Shown: positions 21,661 through 32,594 of the stretch, in pieces
Numbering within the stretch: the first letter of the stretch is position 1
How the letters are laid out: each line of letters opens with the position of its first letter
Assembly (NCBI GenBank): GCA_033439685.1
Contig: JAUEDM010000005.1
Coordinates: 3,100,001 to 3,164,000, forward strand
Length of the DNA stretch: 64,000 nucleotides
DNA from: Apodospora peruviana
Lineage: Eukaryota; Ascomycota; Sordariomycetes; Sordariales; Lasiosphaeriaceae
Direction: 5' to 3'
Position numbers and translations under genes: made by a program
The notes under the pieces: model-generated
Seen by the model: the letters and a program-made list of their open reading frames with translations, nothing else
Told to the model about the DNA's origin: nothing
The model's database searches: none

Positions 21661-22198
21661 TCAGATCTTGCTCTGTCTTGCCTTGACCAGGATACGCTGC
21701 AGACCTTCCCTCAAAGCAGTGGCCATGCCTTGGGGGGTAGGTCTGCCAGTCTCACGGTCGACAAAAACATGGACAAATTCGCCGACAGCCCTAACGGCGT
21801 CTACGCCCTTTTCGAACAGGGCGATCTCGTATGCCACGCTGGAGTTGCCGATGCGGTTGACGCGCAGGGCCAGCTCGGCGCATGCGGGAAACGAGATGGA
21901 GGCAAAGTAGTCGGTGTGAGAGTGAACCACCATGCCGTACTGTCTTGATGTTGGCGGATGCAGACCACAGTGTTGGATGAGATAGGTGTTGATGACCGAG
22001 TCAAACAAGAAATTGTAGACGGAATTGTTCATGTGGTCGTACATGTCATTATCATTCCTGAAGCCGGCTAATGTGTCAGCACAACTCACTCGGTCCCGAC
22101 CCAAGGTGCTAGTAACGGACGCACCATCGCGTACGGTAACCCAGGATGTACGGGTAATCAGCTCTTGAGCGGCTCTTGAGCTGGGTTGGCCCGGACAT
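21661..22198 (-). CDS. Hot-dog fold acyl-CoA thioesterase (4HBT type)
   Basis: Exons 22198-22125 and 22057-21661 with a 67-bp intron (GTGCGT...CTTCAG) give 156 residues. The splice restores WNDNDMYDHMNNSVYNF (from residue 25), the active-site region of YbgC-like 4-hydroxybenzoyl-CoA thioesterase proteins, with Asp29 the likely catalytic acid. GMVVHSHTDYFASISFPA and the ending GEFVHVFVDRETGRP also fit the family. Members hydrolyse acyl-CoA thioesters; many fungal ones are mitochondrial or cytosolic, and the substrate is unknown. A longer upstream frame exists, but the ATG at 22198 directly precedes the conserved part. The gene starts 542 bp from the divergent pseudouridine synthase. Confidence 0.85.
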
Positions 22199-22740
22199 AG
22201 CAACGGTGCGAAGGTAGTGTTGTTGTCGTTCTTTGTTTGTTGTGGCTGAGGACAGATTTTCAGTTCCGGCTCCAGGTTGGAACCAGTGGACGCGATAATA
22301 AAATAGCATGAGCTGGTAGGTACCTGGAAAGTTTAGTTTAGTTTGGCATCTGCAGTGGACAGTCCTGACAGTCTCGTGAGGCACTACGGAGTAGCTGTTA
22401 CGATGCGGGGACATTGCGTGCTAAAAGATCCCGAGGCACGAAGCTGTGTAGGTCGTGCAGAGATCCGTCGCCGGGTCCTGGTACCCCACCCCGCCAACTT
22501 GTTTCTGCCGCCCTCCACCGCCAATATTTTAGAGTTTGTCGCCGACTGAAGGCGCCGACGGATAAGGGGGTACTGAGCTGCCGATAAGTCGGGCACCACG
22601 TTCCATTGAAAACAACGGCAGACCGGGCATCCGACGCCCCAAACCATCTTATTTCCAAAACATTGGATTCCCAGACTCTAGCCATCCTGGAAGTCACAGG
22701 CAACAGGTTACTGGCGCTGATAGCGCAGAAGACGAATAGG
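22199..22740. promoter_or_regulatory. Divergent promoter region
   Basis: 542 bp between the starts of the thioesterase (minus) and the pseudouridine synthase (plus). Both promoters must lie here. The plus-strand frame is open from 22606 but its first codon there is TTG, so the true start is placed at the ATG 22741. I do not identify specific elements. Confidence 0.5.
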
Positions 22741-24150
22741 ATGGTCGCCCAGGCGACAACACTGGCTGCCGCTGCCACGGCCACCGAAACGGTCGCCGCC
22801 ATCGGTCTCGCGTCCGGATTATCGAACACGGACCACATCACTACCGTCTTGACAACACCCTGCGGCGGCGATGCCTCTCCTCGCCCGTATTATATCGAGG
22901 GCGGGCTTCGACGCGTTGCGCCCTACTACTATACCTACAATACCTGGTGCAAAGAGCGATGGCGCGGCCGCCGCCTCATCGACGTCTTCGAGAGCGAGTT
23001 TCGCGACCGTCCGCTCGAGTATTATCGCGCCGCCATGGAGTCCGGCCAGGTTGCTGTCAATTCTAAGCATGTCGGTCCCGACTATGTCCTCAGTAACGGC
23101 GACCTCGTCAGCCATACCACACACCGACACGAGCCGCCAGTTACCGCCGAACCTATCGGCGTCATCCACGAGGATGAGGACATGCTTGTCATCAATAAGC
23201 CGTCGGGCGTCCCTGTCCACCCGGCTGGCCGCTACAACTACAACTCGGTTGTTGAGATTCTCAAGGCACAGAGGGCCGACGCTTTCTTGCCGCGGCCCTG
23301 CAACAGGCTCGACAGGCTCACCAGTGGCATCATGTTCATCGCCAAAAACAACAAATCAGCTGGCGATTTGACTCTGAAGATATCCAAGCGTACCGTGCGA
23401 AAAGAGTATGTTGCTCGCGTCATTGGCAGGTTCCCCGATGGAGAAGTCGTGTGCGACCAGCCCATCCTCCAAATATCCCCCAAGCTTGGTCTAAATCGTG
23501 TTCGCGCCAATGGGAAATCTGCGCGGACAGTCTTTAAGCGTCTGGCGTATTATCCGCCCACCAACCACAGGTCCACAAGCGCGCCGGACGTTGAGGGGGT
23601 TATGCCGAGCTGCCCAGAATCCGGCCCTCGGAAGGACCAGCAAGGCTACTCCATCGTCCGTTGTCTGCCTGTCACAGGCAGGACGCATCAGTTGAGAGTC
23701 CACCTCCATTTTCTCGGGCACCCGATCCAAAACGACCCCATCTACGCCAACCAGAGAGTCTGGGGATTTGACCTGGGCGGCAATGACCCCGACGGGGTGC
23801 AAAACACTGACGAGGATATAATTGCCCGCCTGTCCCGCATGGGCAAGGATGAGGTTGCTGACGCCGTCGCCTACCACGACGAGATGGTTGATAAATACTA
23901 TGAGAGGAAGGCGGAGAAGATGTCCGGTGAAGTCTGCGACCTATGCAACACGCCGCTATATACCGACCCTGGCACACAGGAGCTTTCGTTGTGGCTTCAC
24001 AGTCTTCGGTACGAGGACGCCGATGGAGCATGGAGCTATTGCAGTCCGCTCCCTACATGGGCCTTGCCCCCGCAGGGGCTGGATGGCCCGACAGGTGTAG
24101 GTGGGCTGGAGGATCTGGTAGGCGCTGTTAGGGATGCTGATATATCATGA
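22741..24150 (+). CDS. RluA-family RNA pseudouridine synthase (RIB2/PUS8-PUS9 type)
   Basis: An uninterrupted frame of 469 codons from the ATG at 22741. After an Ala-rich N-terminus comes YYIEGGLRRVAPYYYTYNTW, typical of fungal PUS9/RIB2 proteins. An S4-like segment follows (RRLIDVFESEF to AVNSKHVGPDYVL), then the catalytic domain with VINKPSGVPVHPAGRY and the active-site motif NRLDRLTSG, Asp191 being the catalytic residue. RTHQLRVHLHFLGHPIQNDP is motif III. Yeast homologues make pseudouridine 32 in cytosolic or mitochondrial tRNA. No deaminase domain is present, unlike yeast Rib2, so a PUS9-like role is the better guess. A CDLCNTPLYTDP Cys pair near the C-terminus is family-specific extra sequence. 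Confidence 0.9.
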   Translation: MVAQATTLAAAATATETVAAIGLASGLSNTDHITTVLTTPCGGDASPRPYYIEGGLRRVAPYYYTYNTWCKERWRGRRLIDVFESEFRDRPLEYYRAAMESGQVAVNSKHVGPDYVLSNGDLVSHTTHRHEPPVTAEPIGVIHEDEDMLVINKPSGVPVHPAGRYNYNSVVEILKAQRADAFLPRPCNRLDRLTSGIMFIAKNNKSAGDLTLKISKRTVRKEYVARVIGRFPDGEVVCDQPILQISPKLGLNRVRANGKSARTVFKRLAYYPPTNHRSTSAPDVEGVMPSCPESGPRKDQQGYSIVRCLPVTGRTHQLRVHLHFLGHPIQNDPIYANQRVWGFDLGGNDPDGVQNTDEDIIARLSRMGKDEVADAVAYHDEMVDKYYERKAEKMSGEVCDLCNTPLYTDPGTQELSLWLHSLRYEDADGAWSYCSPLPTWALPPQGLDGPTGVGGLEDLVGAVRDADIS

Positions 24151-26211
24151 ATGAGATATCCTAACCTCCTTTCCTATTGCCTTCACATTGCCCCTTGGAA
24201 ACCCGGACAATAGGACGCATCATGGCAGCTCGTATCAGCCACTGGTCCCATATTGGAGATGCATGCCAAACATGGCCGCTCGCGATATGACGAGCCGCTC
24301 TATTTGATCCATCGGTATATCCCGCTAGCACATTTCTGGTCCCTTGGTTTGTTTAGGAGCTCCCGTAGGTCCAGTACCCGGCTCCAGCATTACCCGGATC
24401 CAGCAGTTGTGGAAAGAATTTCGGGCGGCTCAAGCCCAACCCAATTGAACCCACGAAGGCTCTGGGACGGACCCAGTTGTACAATATTGTTCCATTGTTG
24501 TCCCGCGACTTCTCCACTACTGCCCCAGCTGGCCATCTTCAACAGGCGAAAGGTTAAAGTGAGCAGGTCCTAACTACTACCACACATGATATCTCAACAG
24601 CCGGATTCAGTGGTGGATCAAATTTAAACCTAAGGCGGCAATCTTTTGCTCACAGCTAAGAAGCTAAGTGAGGAATGGTTCAAGTGGGAGGTTGTCATTG
24701 GATAATTTCACTCATGTACCATCCCACCCATGATTCCCCTTGTTGAGAGATTGTACGGTAGGCTGTGTGGCTCCGTGTTCAGGATCTTGCCGTCTTTTTC
24801 GGCACAGGCGTTTTTAGAATAAAGACAGCAAGCCCGGTAGATAAATAAATTCCTAGTCCGGTCACTGCCGGAATTAGGGTCTCGCCCTTCGGCACTATAC
24901 TTTTTACACGATAGCTTGGTTGGCGGTAGGTATCTCGAAGTGGACCTTTCCGAGGCAGCGCGTTTGTACTTTGTAGCATTGCCATTGGCGCTGTTGGGCT
25001 CCACAGATCATGAACCCACATTCTACCTACGTACTGCGGTGCTGTTGTGGTCCCTCCCGGTACTCCGTACTGGGTACTGTGAACCTCCTGTCTGGCCCGA
25101 GACACAAGGAGTTCAGTTCCTTCCACTCCCCCTGTTGTTCCTGAGCGATGGCTGACAGGCACAGAATATCCCATTCCGCATACCATTCTGCACAGGCACG
25201 ACAGCTTCTGCTGTCAAGGTATCAGTTGCCGAGAAGAACTAGGTGGTTGTTCGAACCGGGGTCATCACTGTAGTGTCAACTCTAAATATTGGGCCCGGCC
25301 ACCCCTGCCCACTAACTAAGGTAACTTGAAAATTCTAGAAGCCGGCTCGGTGATGGACTTGGTCATCTTGTCTCCGTTTGAAGACGAACCAAGTGTCGTC
25401 ATCGACACCGCTTCTACGATGGGCTTCTTCAAGTGTGGACTGTGTCCCTGGTGAGGAAAGGAGGCCGGACGGCGTAGAAAAGAGCCCCCCTCCTCTGCCC
25501 CTGGACCCTCACCCGTCCCTTTTTTCGAACACTGGTGGCTACCTGGCGGCTGACTGGATCTCGACCGCCCGGACTTGGACGTCGAGGCGTCTCATCGTGG
25601 CTGTTGCCTGGGTCTTACCGTGTATTCTCTCCAAACCTAGATTCACGTGTGGGTCATACTTGGGCAGATTTTCCACTTATATTATTTCCACCGCTGGAAC
25701 GGTTTTGTTACTAACATTTCGTTAACTTGGAAGAGAAAACCTTCGCCCTTAGGTCTAAACTTGCTCCACATCACAATCGGGAGGCCAGGTTTTGCCAGAT
25801 AGTACGGTACCTAGTTTCTGCCTACAGTACAAAAAGAGCTGGCCGCCACCGAGAAGCCAGACATGGAATCCCTCCCACCATCCACTTCCAACAAGCATCT
25901 GGCGTCAACTCACCCCTTCCATGCGGAGCCACCTTAGGGCCACACGTCAGCAGGGGTGGGAAATCTCGGCAAACCGAGTTCACGTCTGCCCTTTTTTATA
26001 ATACACTGGTCAGACCCTGGGAGGGTCCCCACGTACCCGATCTTGTCTGTCTGTTCAAGTCTCAGTGCATCAATCTCCGATATATTCACCGTTCTATCTT
26101 ATTAGCATACAACCTCCATCCAGGTGCAAAAGAAATATCCAGACAAACGAGAGCCGGCAGGCACTGGACTGGGATATCCCATACGATCTAATCATCCGCA
26201 ACGCATTCATC
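24151..26211. other. Intergenic region and bZIP leader
   Basis: About 2.1 kb with no supported gene. The part near 25,990 has a TATA-like TTTTTTATAATAC about 220 bp before the bZIP start, and the frame upstream of that ATG is open but has no earlier ATG. Long fungal transcription-factor leaders are common, so part of this is probably 5' UTR. Confidence 0.4.
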
Positions 26212-27316
26212 ATGAAGCTATCACCCCCTGAAGAGGCAACAATCAAGATCATGCCCGGCAAGAAGAAAGGTTTGTATTCAGCTTCTCTTCCCAGCCGCGT
26301 ACCGGGAGCAGAGTCTAATGTGAACTTGGCCCAACACAGGATCCAGGAGCGTCGCGTCGCTCTCGCCGCAACAACTCGAGAGAAAACGAGCAAACGACCG
26401 GGAAGCTCAACGAGCCATACGGGCCCGCACAAAAAGTGAGATCGCGGGGCTGAAGAACATGCTAGACGAGTCTCAGAAACGGGAGAAGGCTTTAATAGAA
26501 GAGAACATGGCGCTCCGGGACAAGCTCAGCAAGCTCACCGGCCAGGCATGTCAGCCACGGCAATATCCTACCACAGCAAGTATGCAGCACCACCACCACC
26601 ACCACCACCACCTAGGAAACACGCGGGAGCAATCTTTGTTTCGTGTTCTGACCACTCCGGACGCAGTAACAGGCTACAACGTGGACGGGCTACCAGGTGC
26701 CCCCGGATCGGCCGTCTCGAGTCAAGCATCGTCTCTCGGGCAGGGCTCGGCGGACTACAGCGGAACGCCGGGCTTTGGACCGAATTATCTGGCCACGCCA
26801 TCCCCGTGCGAATCATGGTCGCCCGTGGTGTCTGGGTCGATTTCGAGTCCATGTTCTTCCACCGGATGCCCAGAGGACTATGTAACGGGCTTCATCCCCA
26901 CGAGCGTGCCTTCGTATGGCAGCGTCATAGCGCCGCAGAATATGTCCTGCCTTGACAGCACTGGTGGCAAAGCCGAATACGACGACCTCGAGACATCAAG
27001 TAAGCCGGCATCCACTTGCGGCGGCGAGACCTCCAATGAGATGGGGTTCAATGCTGACTGGATGTCGCCTACTTCACCCACAGACGCCCGCGCCGGATAC
27101 CGCCCGACGAACATCCCGCAGCAGCAGTCGACCGGAGCGGCTTCATACTTGGCGCAGCAACCGGGCGGAGCGACTACATACATATTGCAGCAGGCGGGCG
27201 GAGCGACTTCATACTTATCACAGCAGTCGTCTTGGCAACCGTACTCGTCAAGTTCCTATTGTATCCGTCCGTCACCACCACCACCCTCTTATTCGGGGTC
27301 AGCCATGGACATATGA
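26212..27316 (+). CDS. bZIP transcription factor with atypical basic region
   Basis: Two exons, 26212-26269 and 26340-27316, with a 70-bp intron (GTTTGT...ACACAG), give 344 residues. The splice creates a basic region KRANDREAQRAIRARTK (residues 35-51). Aligned on AQRxxR, the invariant bZIP Asn is Asp39, with an Asn just before it. A leucine-zipper register follows (Leu57, Ser64, Leu71, Leu78, Leu85). I recall this variant in other filamentous fungi, but the DNA site is not known to me. The rest is low complexity: eight His near residue 103-110 of the unspliced frame order, Ser/Pro/Gly-rich middle, and a threefold repeat of the type GGATSYLSQQ near the C-terminus. A nuclear regulator is expected; targets are unknown. 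Confidence 0.87.
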
Positions 27317-30300
27317 TATTCCCTGAGACTCGTATCAGGGATAGAGACGATTACGAAGGGCGCGCGTAACCTGTTGCTTGGCTATCTCAGCGGCCGGACC
27401 GGTGAATCAATCCACCTTCGAAAATTTTGCTGGCGCGAAGCTTAGGGGACGAGGAGCGACCGAAAAGGGGCTCGGTAACAGGGATAGACACCGTCCGGTG
27501 GGCATATAAGGCGCCCAAGTCTTTGGGCCTGTTTGATTTCTGGAGAAAATCGGTCAGGTTGAATCGATTTAGGATTTGTTAGTAGCACACCTATATCCGG
27601 CGTCTTGGCTACAAGTGAAGCTGGGTTGGCGGAATCATGGAGGGGAGTTTGGGTTGGTTTGGCTTCTTTGGCATTACATTGCTTTACGATACATGGATTC
27701 ATGGAAGGCATCGCACATCAGCGAGAAAGGTGTCACTTTTACGTTGGCGTACTAGACGACCAAGAGCAATCAAAACCTGATTTATATCACAGCGGGTGTA
27801 CAATACGTAAATTTGCAGGCAGGAGAGCAGGAAAGAACATTTGCATCTTGGTATTTTGCGGAGTGAATCGAGAGGACGGCAGCGTGGACAAAGAATGTTG
27901 CACGTAGCTGGCCAGCTTGGTCTGACCTCCGCTCCGCCTTAGGGGACATTACAAGTGTCAATAAGCTCCCATTTTACGGATGGAGAACAAGGAGAACGTC
28001 GGGGATGCCTGAACCTGTGGTACTAACTGCCACCAACCCCCTGGCACCGTCTCCATGCTGCCCCCGTTCGTGCCCACAGGCACAGATACCAGTGGTATCT
28101 GGAAGGCCGAAAGAAAACAGTCTGTCTCCGCATGTGATCTGTCGTTCCATTGTCGCGAATGTGGCACCAACGCGGTCTCTATCTCGCCACGGCCCCCAGG
28201 GTAGAGAGCAAGCACTGCCCTTGACGCTCTGTAGGTCTCCTGGATCCGACCATTTGCCAGCGTAAACATTTCCCTTGAAGAGCTACTGTATGGGAGAACC
28301 TGAAAACATGAGTCATGGGGACGTTCGAGCAGATGGATCTGTCTGCTCTGGGGTAGGAGAGCTGATGCGGGGTGGGCTAGAAGCATCTAATTGCCGTTTC
28401 TGAACAGTCTGTCGAGACATGGTCATCTGGAGATGCGCATCAAGACGCCCGGAATATGCTTGCTGAGCAGCACGGTGGCACGTGGGTGGGCATGAACGCT
28501 TTATCTGTGAGCCATGTTCTACTGGACAAGTCCTCAGGCAAAGTTCGAATAATTGGAAGTTTCCTGGCAGTTCCCGAAGACGTCGCCGCCCGTGGAACCG
28601 GTGCCCATGCTCATCGTACGAGTGCCAGTGGCTGGTTTCTCTGCAAATAGCTACCGTAAACAGCGGTGTGATGATAGAGATGGGAGTGGCAACCAGGATA
28701 TCCGGAGAACACTCCGGTCTTAGCACAGCCAGTCCAGACTCCCTGGCGTGGGGAGTTTGGGCAACTGCCAGAGGGCACCGGTGCCGGATGGGCTCCCCGG
28801 GGTTCCCGTACACACCGACCGGTTTGCAGTGTTACTTCCATCCCCGGGGTAAGGTTTATGCGCTCCTGGTCCCTTAACTTTCCGTACTTTTCGCGCTTCC
28901 TGAGACGGTGGAAGCCATCACTGCTCCATTGCGGATCAATGCACCAAGGAACAACCTGGAAGCTTGTAATGGGGTCTATGGGACCAACAAAAATAATTGT
29001 TGGTGAGTCCCTCTCAGCCACGGGTAGTAAGCACGAGTACTAAGTAGCCCATCTGAGTGGTCAATTTATGCCTCGATGGAAAGCAATCAGACGTGTACGT
29101 AAACATGTCTGGTCGGTGGAGTGTTATTCCTTCCGCCATCGACCTCAATCTTGGTTGCTGGAGGTCAGGGGAGACGTGAGCGGTGATCCGACAACAGCTG
29201 GCAGAGCTTCTCTCCTGACATGGATCAGTCGGGACGGTTGGGGTTTCGTGAGTGAGAGAGAGAGAAAAGACAGAGAGCTGCTGGATTCCAGTGCTCCGCA
29301 TGGTGTTTTTGCCGCAATGGCCATTGCCCTCAGAAAAAGAAACAATGGGCCGCTTCGAGAAGGTTGGGGTGTGCCAGGTCCACCAGTGCCCCTTGGCGTG
29401 CTGGGACAGGGCTTCGAGGCTCGGCAATCTGAAGTGGCCATATGATGCAAGAGCGCCAGACCACTGCGCTATTTACTTGCAATTTTTGTTGAGTATCCAG
29501 TTGTGTCCTTGATGATCAGGGCCGGGCCGTGACCGATAAAACAGTCCTCGACTACCTGGGCATTGGGGCGACAATGTTGACCCGAACTTGGTCCGGCATG
29601 GCTGGTTGTGTATCGTTGGTATGTTCCCTACACTATCGAGTATCTGGTTCGAGCGACGTTCTTGGACTGCAAAAGGTCCCGCTGCAAAAGAATACTACAA
29701 TAGTAGAAAAAGAACTGACTGAAATGCGGTTCAAGTTCGGATTCTTCTCGGAGATGGCCTCCACAAGCTCCTTTCATTTTCTTTCCAGCAGCAGGCAGGA
29801 GTGGACTTGAAGTGGACTCTGGGGTTCTGGCCCTACTGTACATTTTTTCAAGAAGGTCGCCGACAAGGCCGCAAAGGTGCGCAGTCTCCTTTGCAACGGG
29901 GCCCGGGTAAGCCACACAAGGAAGTCGGCGGCGGCTTGGCATGTGGCCCACAGAAAAAAAGCTTAAGCTCTCCAGGGCTTGCCAAGCTCCGATTTGGTGG
30001 GGGATCTGCCGGTAGTTGTGGCCGGTGGGGCTGTCAGTGGCGCTGACTGAAAAGTGGACGGAATATTCCGTACTCCGTTGGCCATCCGGACGTTGTTTCG
30101 GAGTACATTTATACATCCATATGCGGATAAGTGTATGGATAAATTACATGGGAGTCCTCTCGCCCATAATTAGGATTGCGCATTCCATTTGTCTTGTGTA
30201 ACGCGACATAGTCCTGTAAAGGAAATAGCGGCTCGCTCTCTCGAACTACCCTAGATTGTTCAAAACTTACATGGCATTGGGTTGGCACATGCCAAGTCAA

Positions 30301-30798
30301 TGATTGCAAACATTACTCCTGGAGCGCCGATCACCAATCAACGCCGTCGAATGCCCAAGTTGCTCTCAGATCCGCGTTTCACATCCTCCGCTGCTGATTG
30401 CATCGATTGGTTGACGGCCCGGAACGATGTTTGTTAATGCATGAAGAAGAAAGCCGGTTCGCAGACAAACAAACAAGAAGATGGAAGGCGAACTTTGCAG
30501 TTGCCCACTGACGATGAATTGGCTGTCGTCATTCGACCATTCCGATACTACACGTCTCAACTCACTCCCGTCCCCGGAGGCCAACAATCCGACCATGGCA
30601 AGCAAGTCCACGTCGCCACTCCCCGGCGATGTTGCAATTTCCAGACCGAGATTCCTATCAGTGGGTTGATGCGACCCGAGGTGCGAGTTGTGATGGCTGC
30701 CTGTGGTAGAAGTAGAAAACAGCAGGCTGTCCGTCCATCCACGTTCTTGCTCGATCCTGACCTCGAGCTGCTTGACTTGAGACTGCAACACCGCCGTG
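27317..30798. other. Long intergenic region
   Basis: About 3.5 kb without a supported gene. Frames of up to 166 codons occur (for example minus strand 28313-28813), but none shows family motifs, splice-compatible continuation or codon bias. A tRNA-like D-arm lies on the minus strand at 29452-29471 (AGCGC paired with GCGCT), followed by CATCAT, but there is no acceptor stem or TTCGA arm, so no tRNA is called. Confidence 0.35.
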
Positions 30799-31742
30799 AT
30801 GTTGAGATTGCTCATCGCCGCCGTCCTCGTCAGATTGACCGCCGCCGCTGCATGCAACGGGCATGAGGCTCTTTGCCAGCGCAAGTACAGCGGCATCACT
30901 CACATGGGTGCTCACAACAGCGCCTTTGTCGGCGCACTGCCTTCGCAGAATCAATATGTGGATGCGACCGAGGTCCTCAACATGGGACTGCGATTTCTAC
31001 AAGCACAGACCCAGCGATGGATCAACGGTATCCAGATGTGCCATACGTCCTGCCTCGAGCTGGACGCCGGATCACTTGCCGACTTCTTGGTGCCCATCAA
31101 GGCCTGGTTGGACATCCATCCGGACGAGGTCGTCACGTTGCTACTCACAAACCCGGATGCCATACCGGTGACCGACTTTGCCGACGTGTTTGCCGCTGTG
31201 GGTTTGGAGGACCATGTTTACTCGCCGTCCTCGCCGCTTGCCCTTGGCGACTGGCCGACGCTGCAATCTCTGATTGACGCAGGGACGAGACTGGTCACCT
31301 TCATGGACTACCATGCCGACACCTCCAAGGTGCCTTATATCCTCGACCAGTTCGCCTACATGTTTGAGACCCCGTTCGACACGACCGACAGCAGCTTCCC
31401 CCAGTGTGCGCTTGACCGTCCGGCGGGGGCGAGCGCGGACGGACGCATGTACCTCGTCAACCACTACCTCGACGTCGACCTCTTTGGTATCCTCATACCA
31501 GACCCGCTCGCGGCGCCGAGAACAAACTCGGTCTCGTCCATTCTGGCGCAGTCGGATCTCTGCCACCAGACCTGGGGCCGGGTGCCAAACTTCATCCTGG
31601 TGCGTTGGTAAACGATCAAAACTTGATGAACTTTAAGAAATAATACCATATCGAAGTTGAACACTAACGAGAAGTGCGGCAGTTGGACTGGGTCAGCAAG
31701 GGCGATCCCATCACGGCGCAAAATGACCTGAACAATCTCTGA
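30799..31742 (+). CDS. Secreted PI-PLC X-domain protein
   Basis: Exons 30799-31599 and 31683-31742, with an 83-bp intron (GTGCGT...CGGCAG, branch site ACTAAC), give 286 residues. A signal peptide (LRLLIAAVLVRLTAAAA) is followed by GITHMGAHNSAFVG, the first catalytic-His region of phosphatidylinositol-specific phospholipase C X domains. CHTSCLELDAG carries the next conserved block, and DEVVTLLLTNPD, RLVTFMDYHAD and YLVNHYLDVD follow. The last exon adds LDWVSKGDPITAQNDLN, the usual ending of the fungal family. Members are extracellular or wall-associated phosphodiesterase-like proteins; activity on PI is unproven for most. The frame has a GTG one codon earlier; the ATG is preferred. The gene is co-directional with the MFS gene 850 bp downstream. 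Confidence 0.88.
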
Positions 31743-32594
31743 AGATTTGGGGTCTTTTATATGGAGGCCGAGAGCGGCCCATGCACCATGCACGCCGTGT
31801 CTAGTGGGCGGGCGCCGGGGAATGGCGGCCGGGAAGCTTGTGCAGCTGCGAGGGCGGCGAAGGGCGGCCGGCGCTCGGCGTACTAGTCTAGAGCAGCTGG
31901 GGGTTAGTGGCCCCTTTCAGGATGACGTCCGGGACTCCGGGGAGCAAAGCGAAGCGAATGAGATATCCGTTGCGGAACCGGTTTTGTGGGGGGTTTTCTG
32001 GAGAGGTCTTCTGACGTGACCGCTTCCGATGTCATCGGATGCAGTCAGTTAGGTTCAAAGCGGTACCTGGTACAGCTTTAGTGCAAAACTGCGACGGGTC
32101 GTCCGGCACCGCACCGGGCAACCCAGAACAAGGCCGCAGAACCCCAAAGCTAATAAAATGGAAGGTACCTAACTAATAATGCCCAGTGTGTTCCATAAAA
32201 CGTCTCGTCTTGTTTCCCCGCAACAGGATACTAGTACAGACAATTGATTACGTTGTAGTTCAGACGGATGCAAGCCTAACATAGACGCACACGCACACAC
32301 ACACACGCACGGCTGTCTCTTCCAGAATCTTATTCTCTTACCTGGTGTACCAGTAGTTTATCGTCCCGCCCTCTCCTCTTCTGGCTTGATCATACAAGTC
32401 CGATTATAAAGTTTTTCCTCCTCGAAAATACGAAACTACAAACCTTGGGTAAATTGGTAATTCTCGAGCCGGTCCAGACTTTCAACCTCCAACGCTGTTC
32501 AAGCCTACACCATCCCACTGCGTCTGCTCGCAAAAAGAGAGGTGGAGAACAAGGGGGTGTTATTTTGCTCCCAGTTGTGTGGACTTCCGCATCC
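31743..32594. other. Intergenic region with CA repeat
   Basis: About 850 bp between the PI-PLC-like gene and the MFS gene. A short (AC)n/(GCAC) microsatellite lies near 32285-32310. The last 150 bp before 32595 are open in the MFS frame but contain no ATG. Confidence 0.45.

Noticed and set aside
19882..24150. Secondary-metabolite or catabolic cluster formed by epoxide hydrolase, thioesterase and neighbours.
   Set aside because: There is no core synthase, oxidase or pathway regulator beside them, and the pseudouridine synthase next door is a housekeeping gene.
26588..26615. Run of eight His codons in the bZIP gene as a vector tag artefact.
   Set aside because: It is mostly CAC repeats within a continuous native frame next to other low-complexity stretches; a natural triplet expansion is the simpler explanation.
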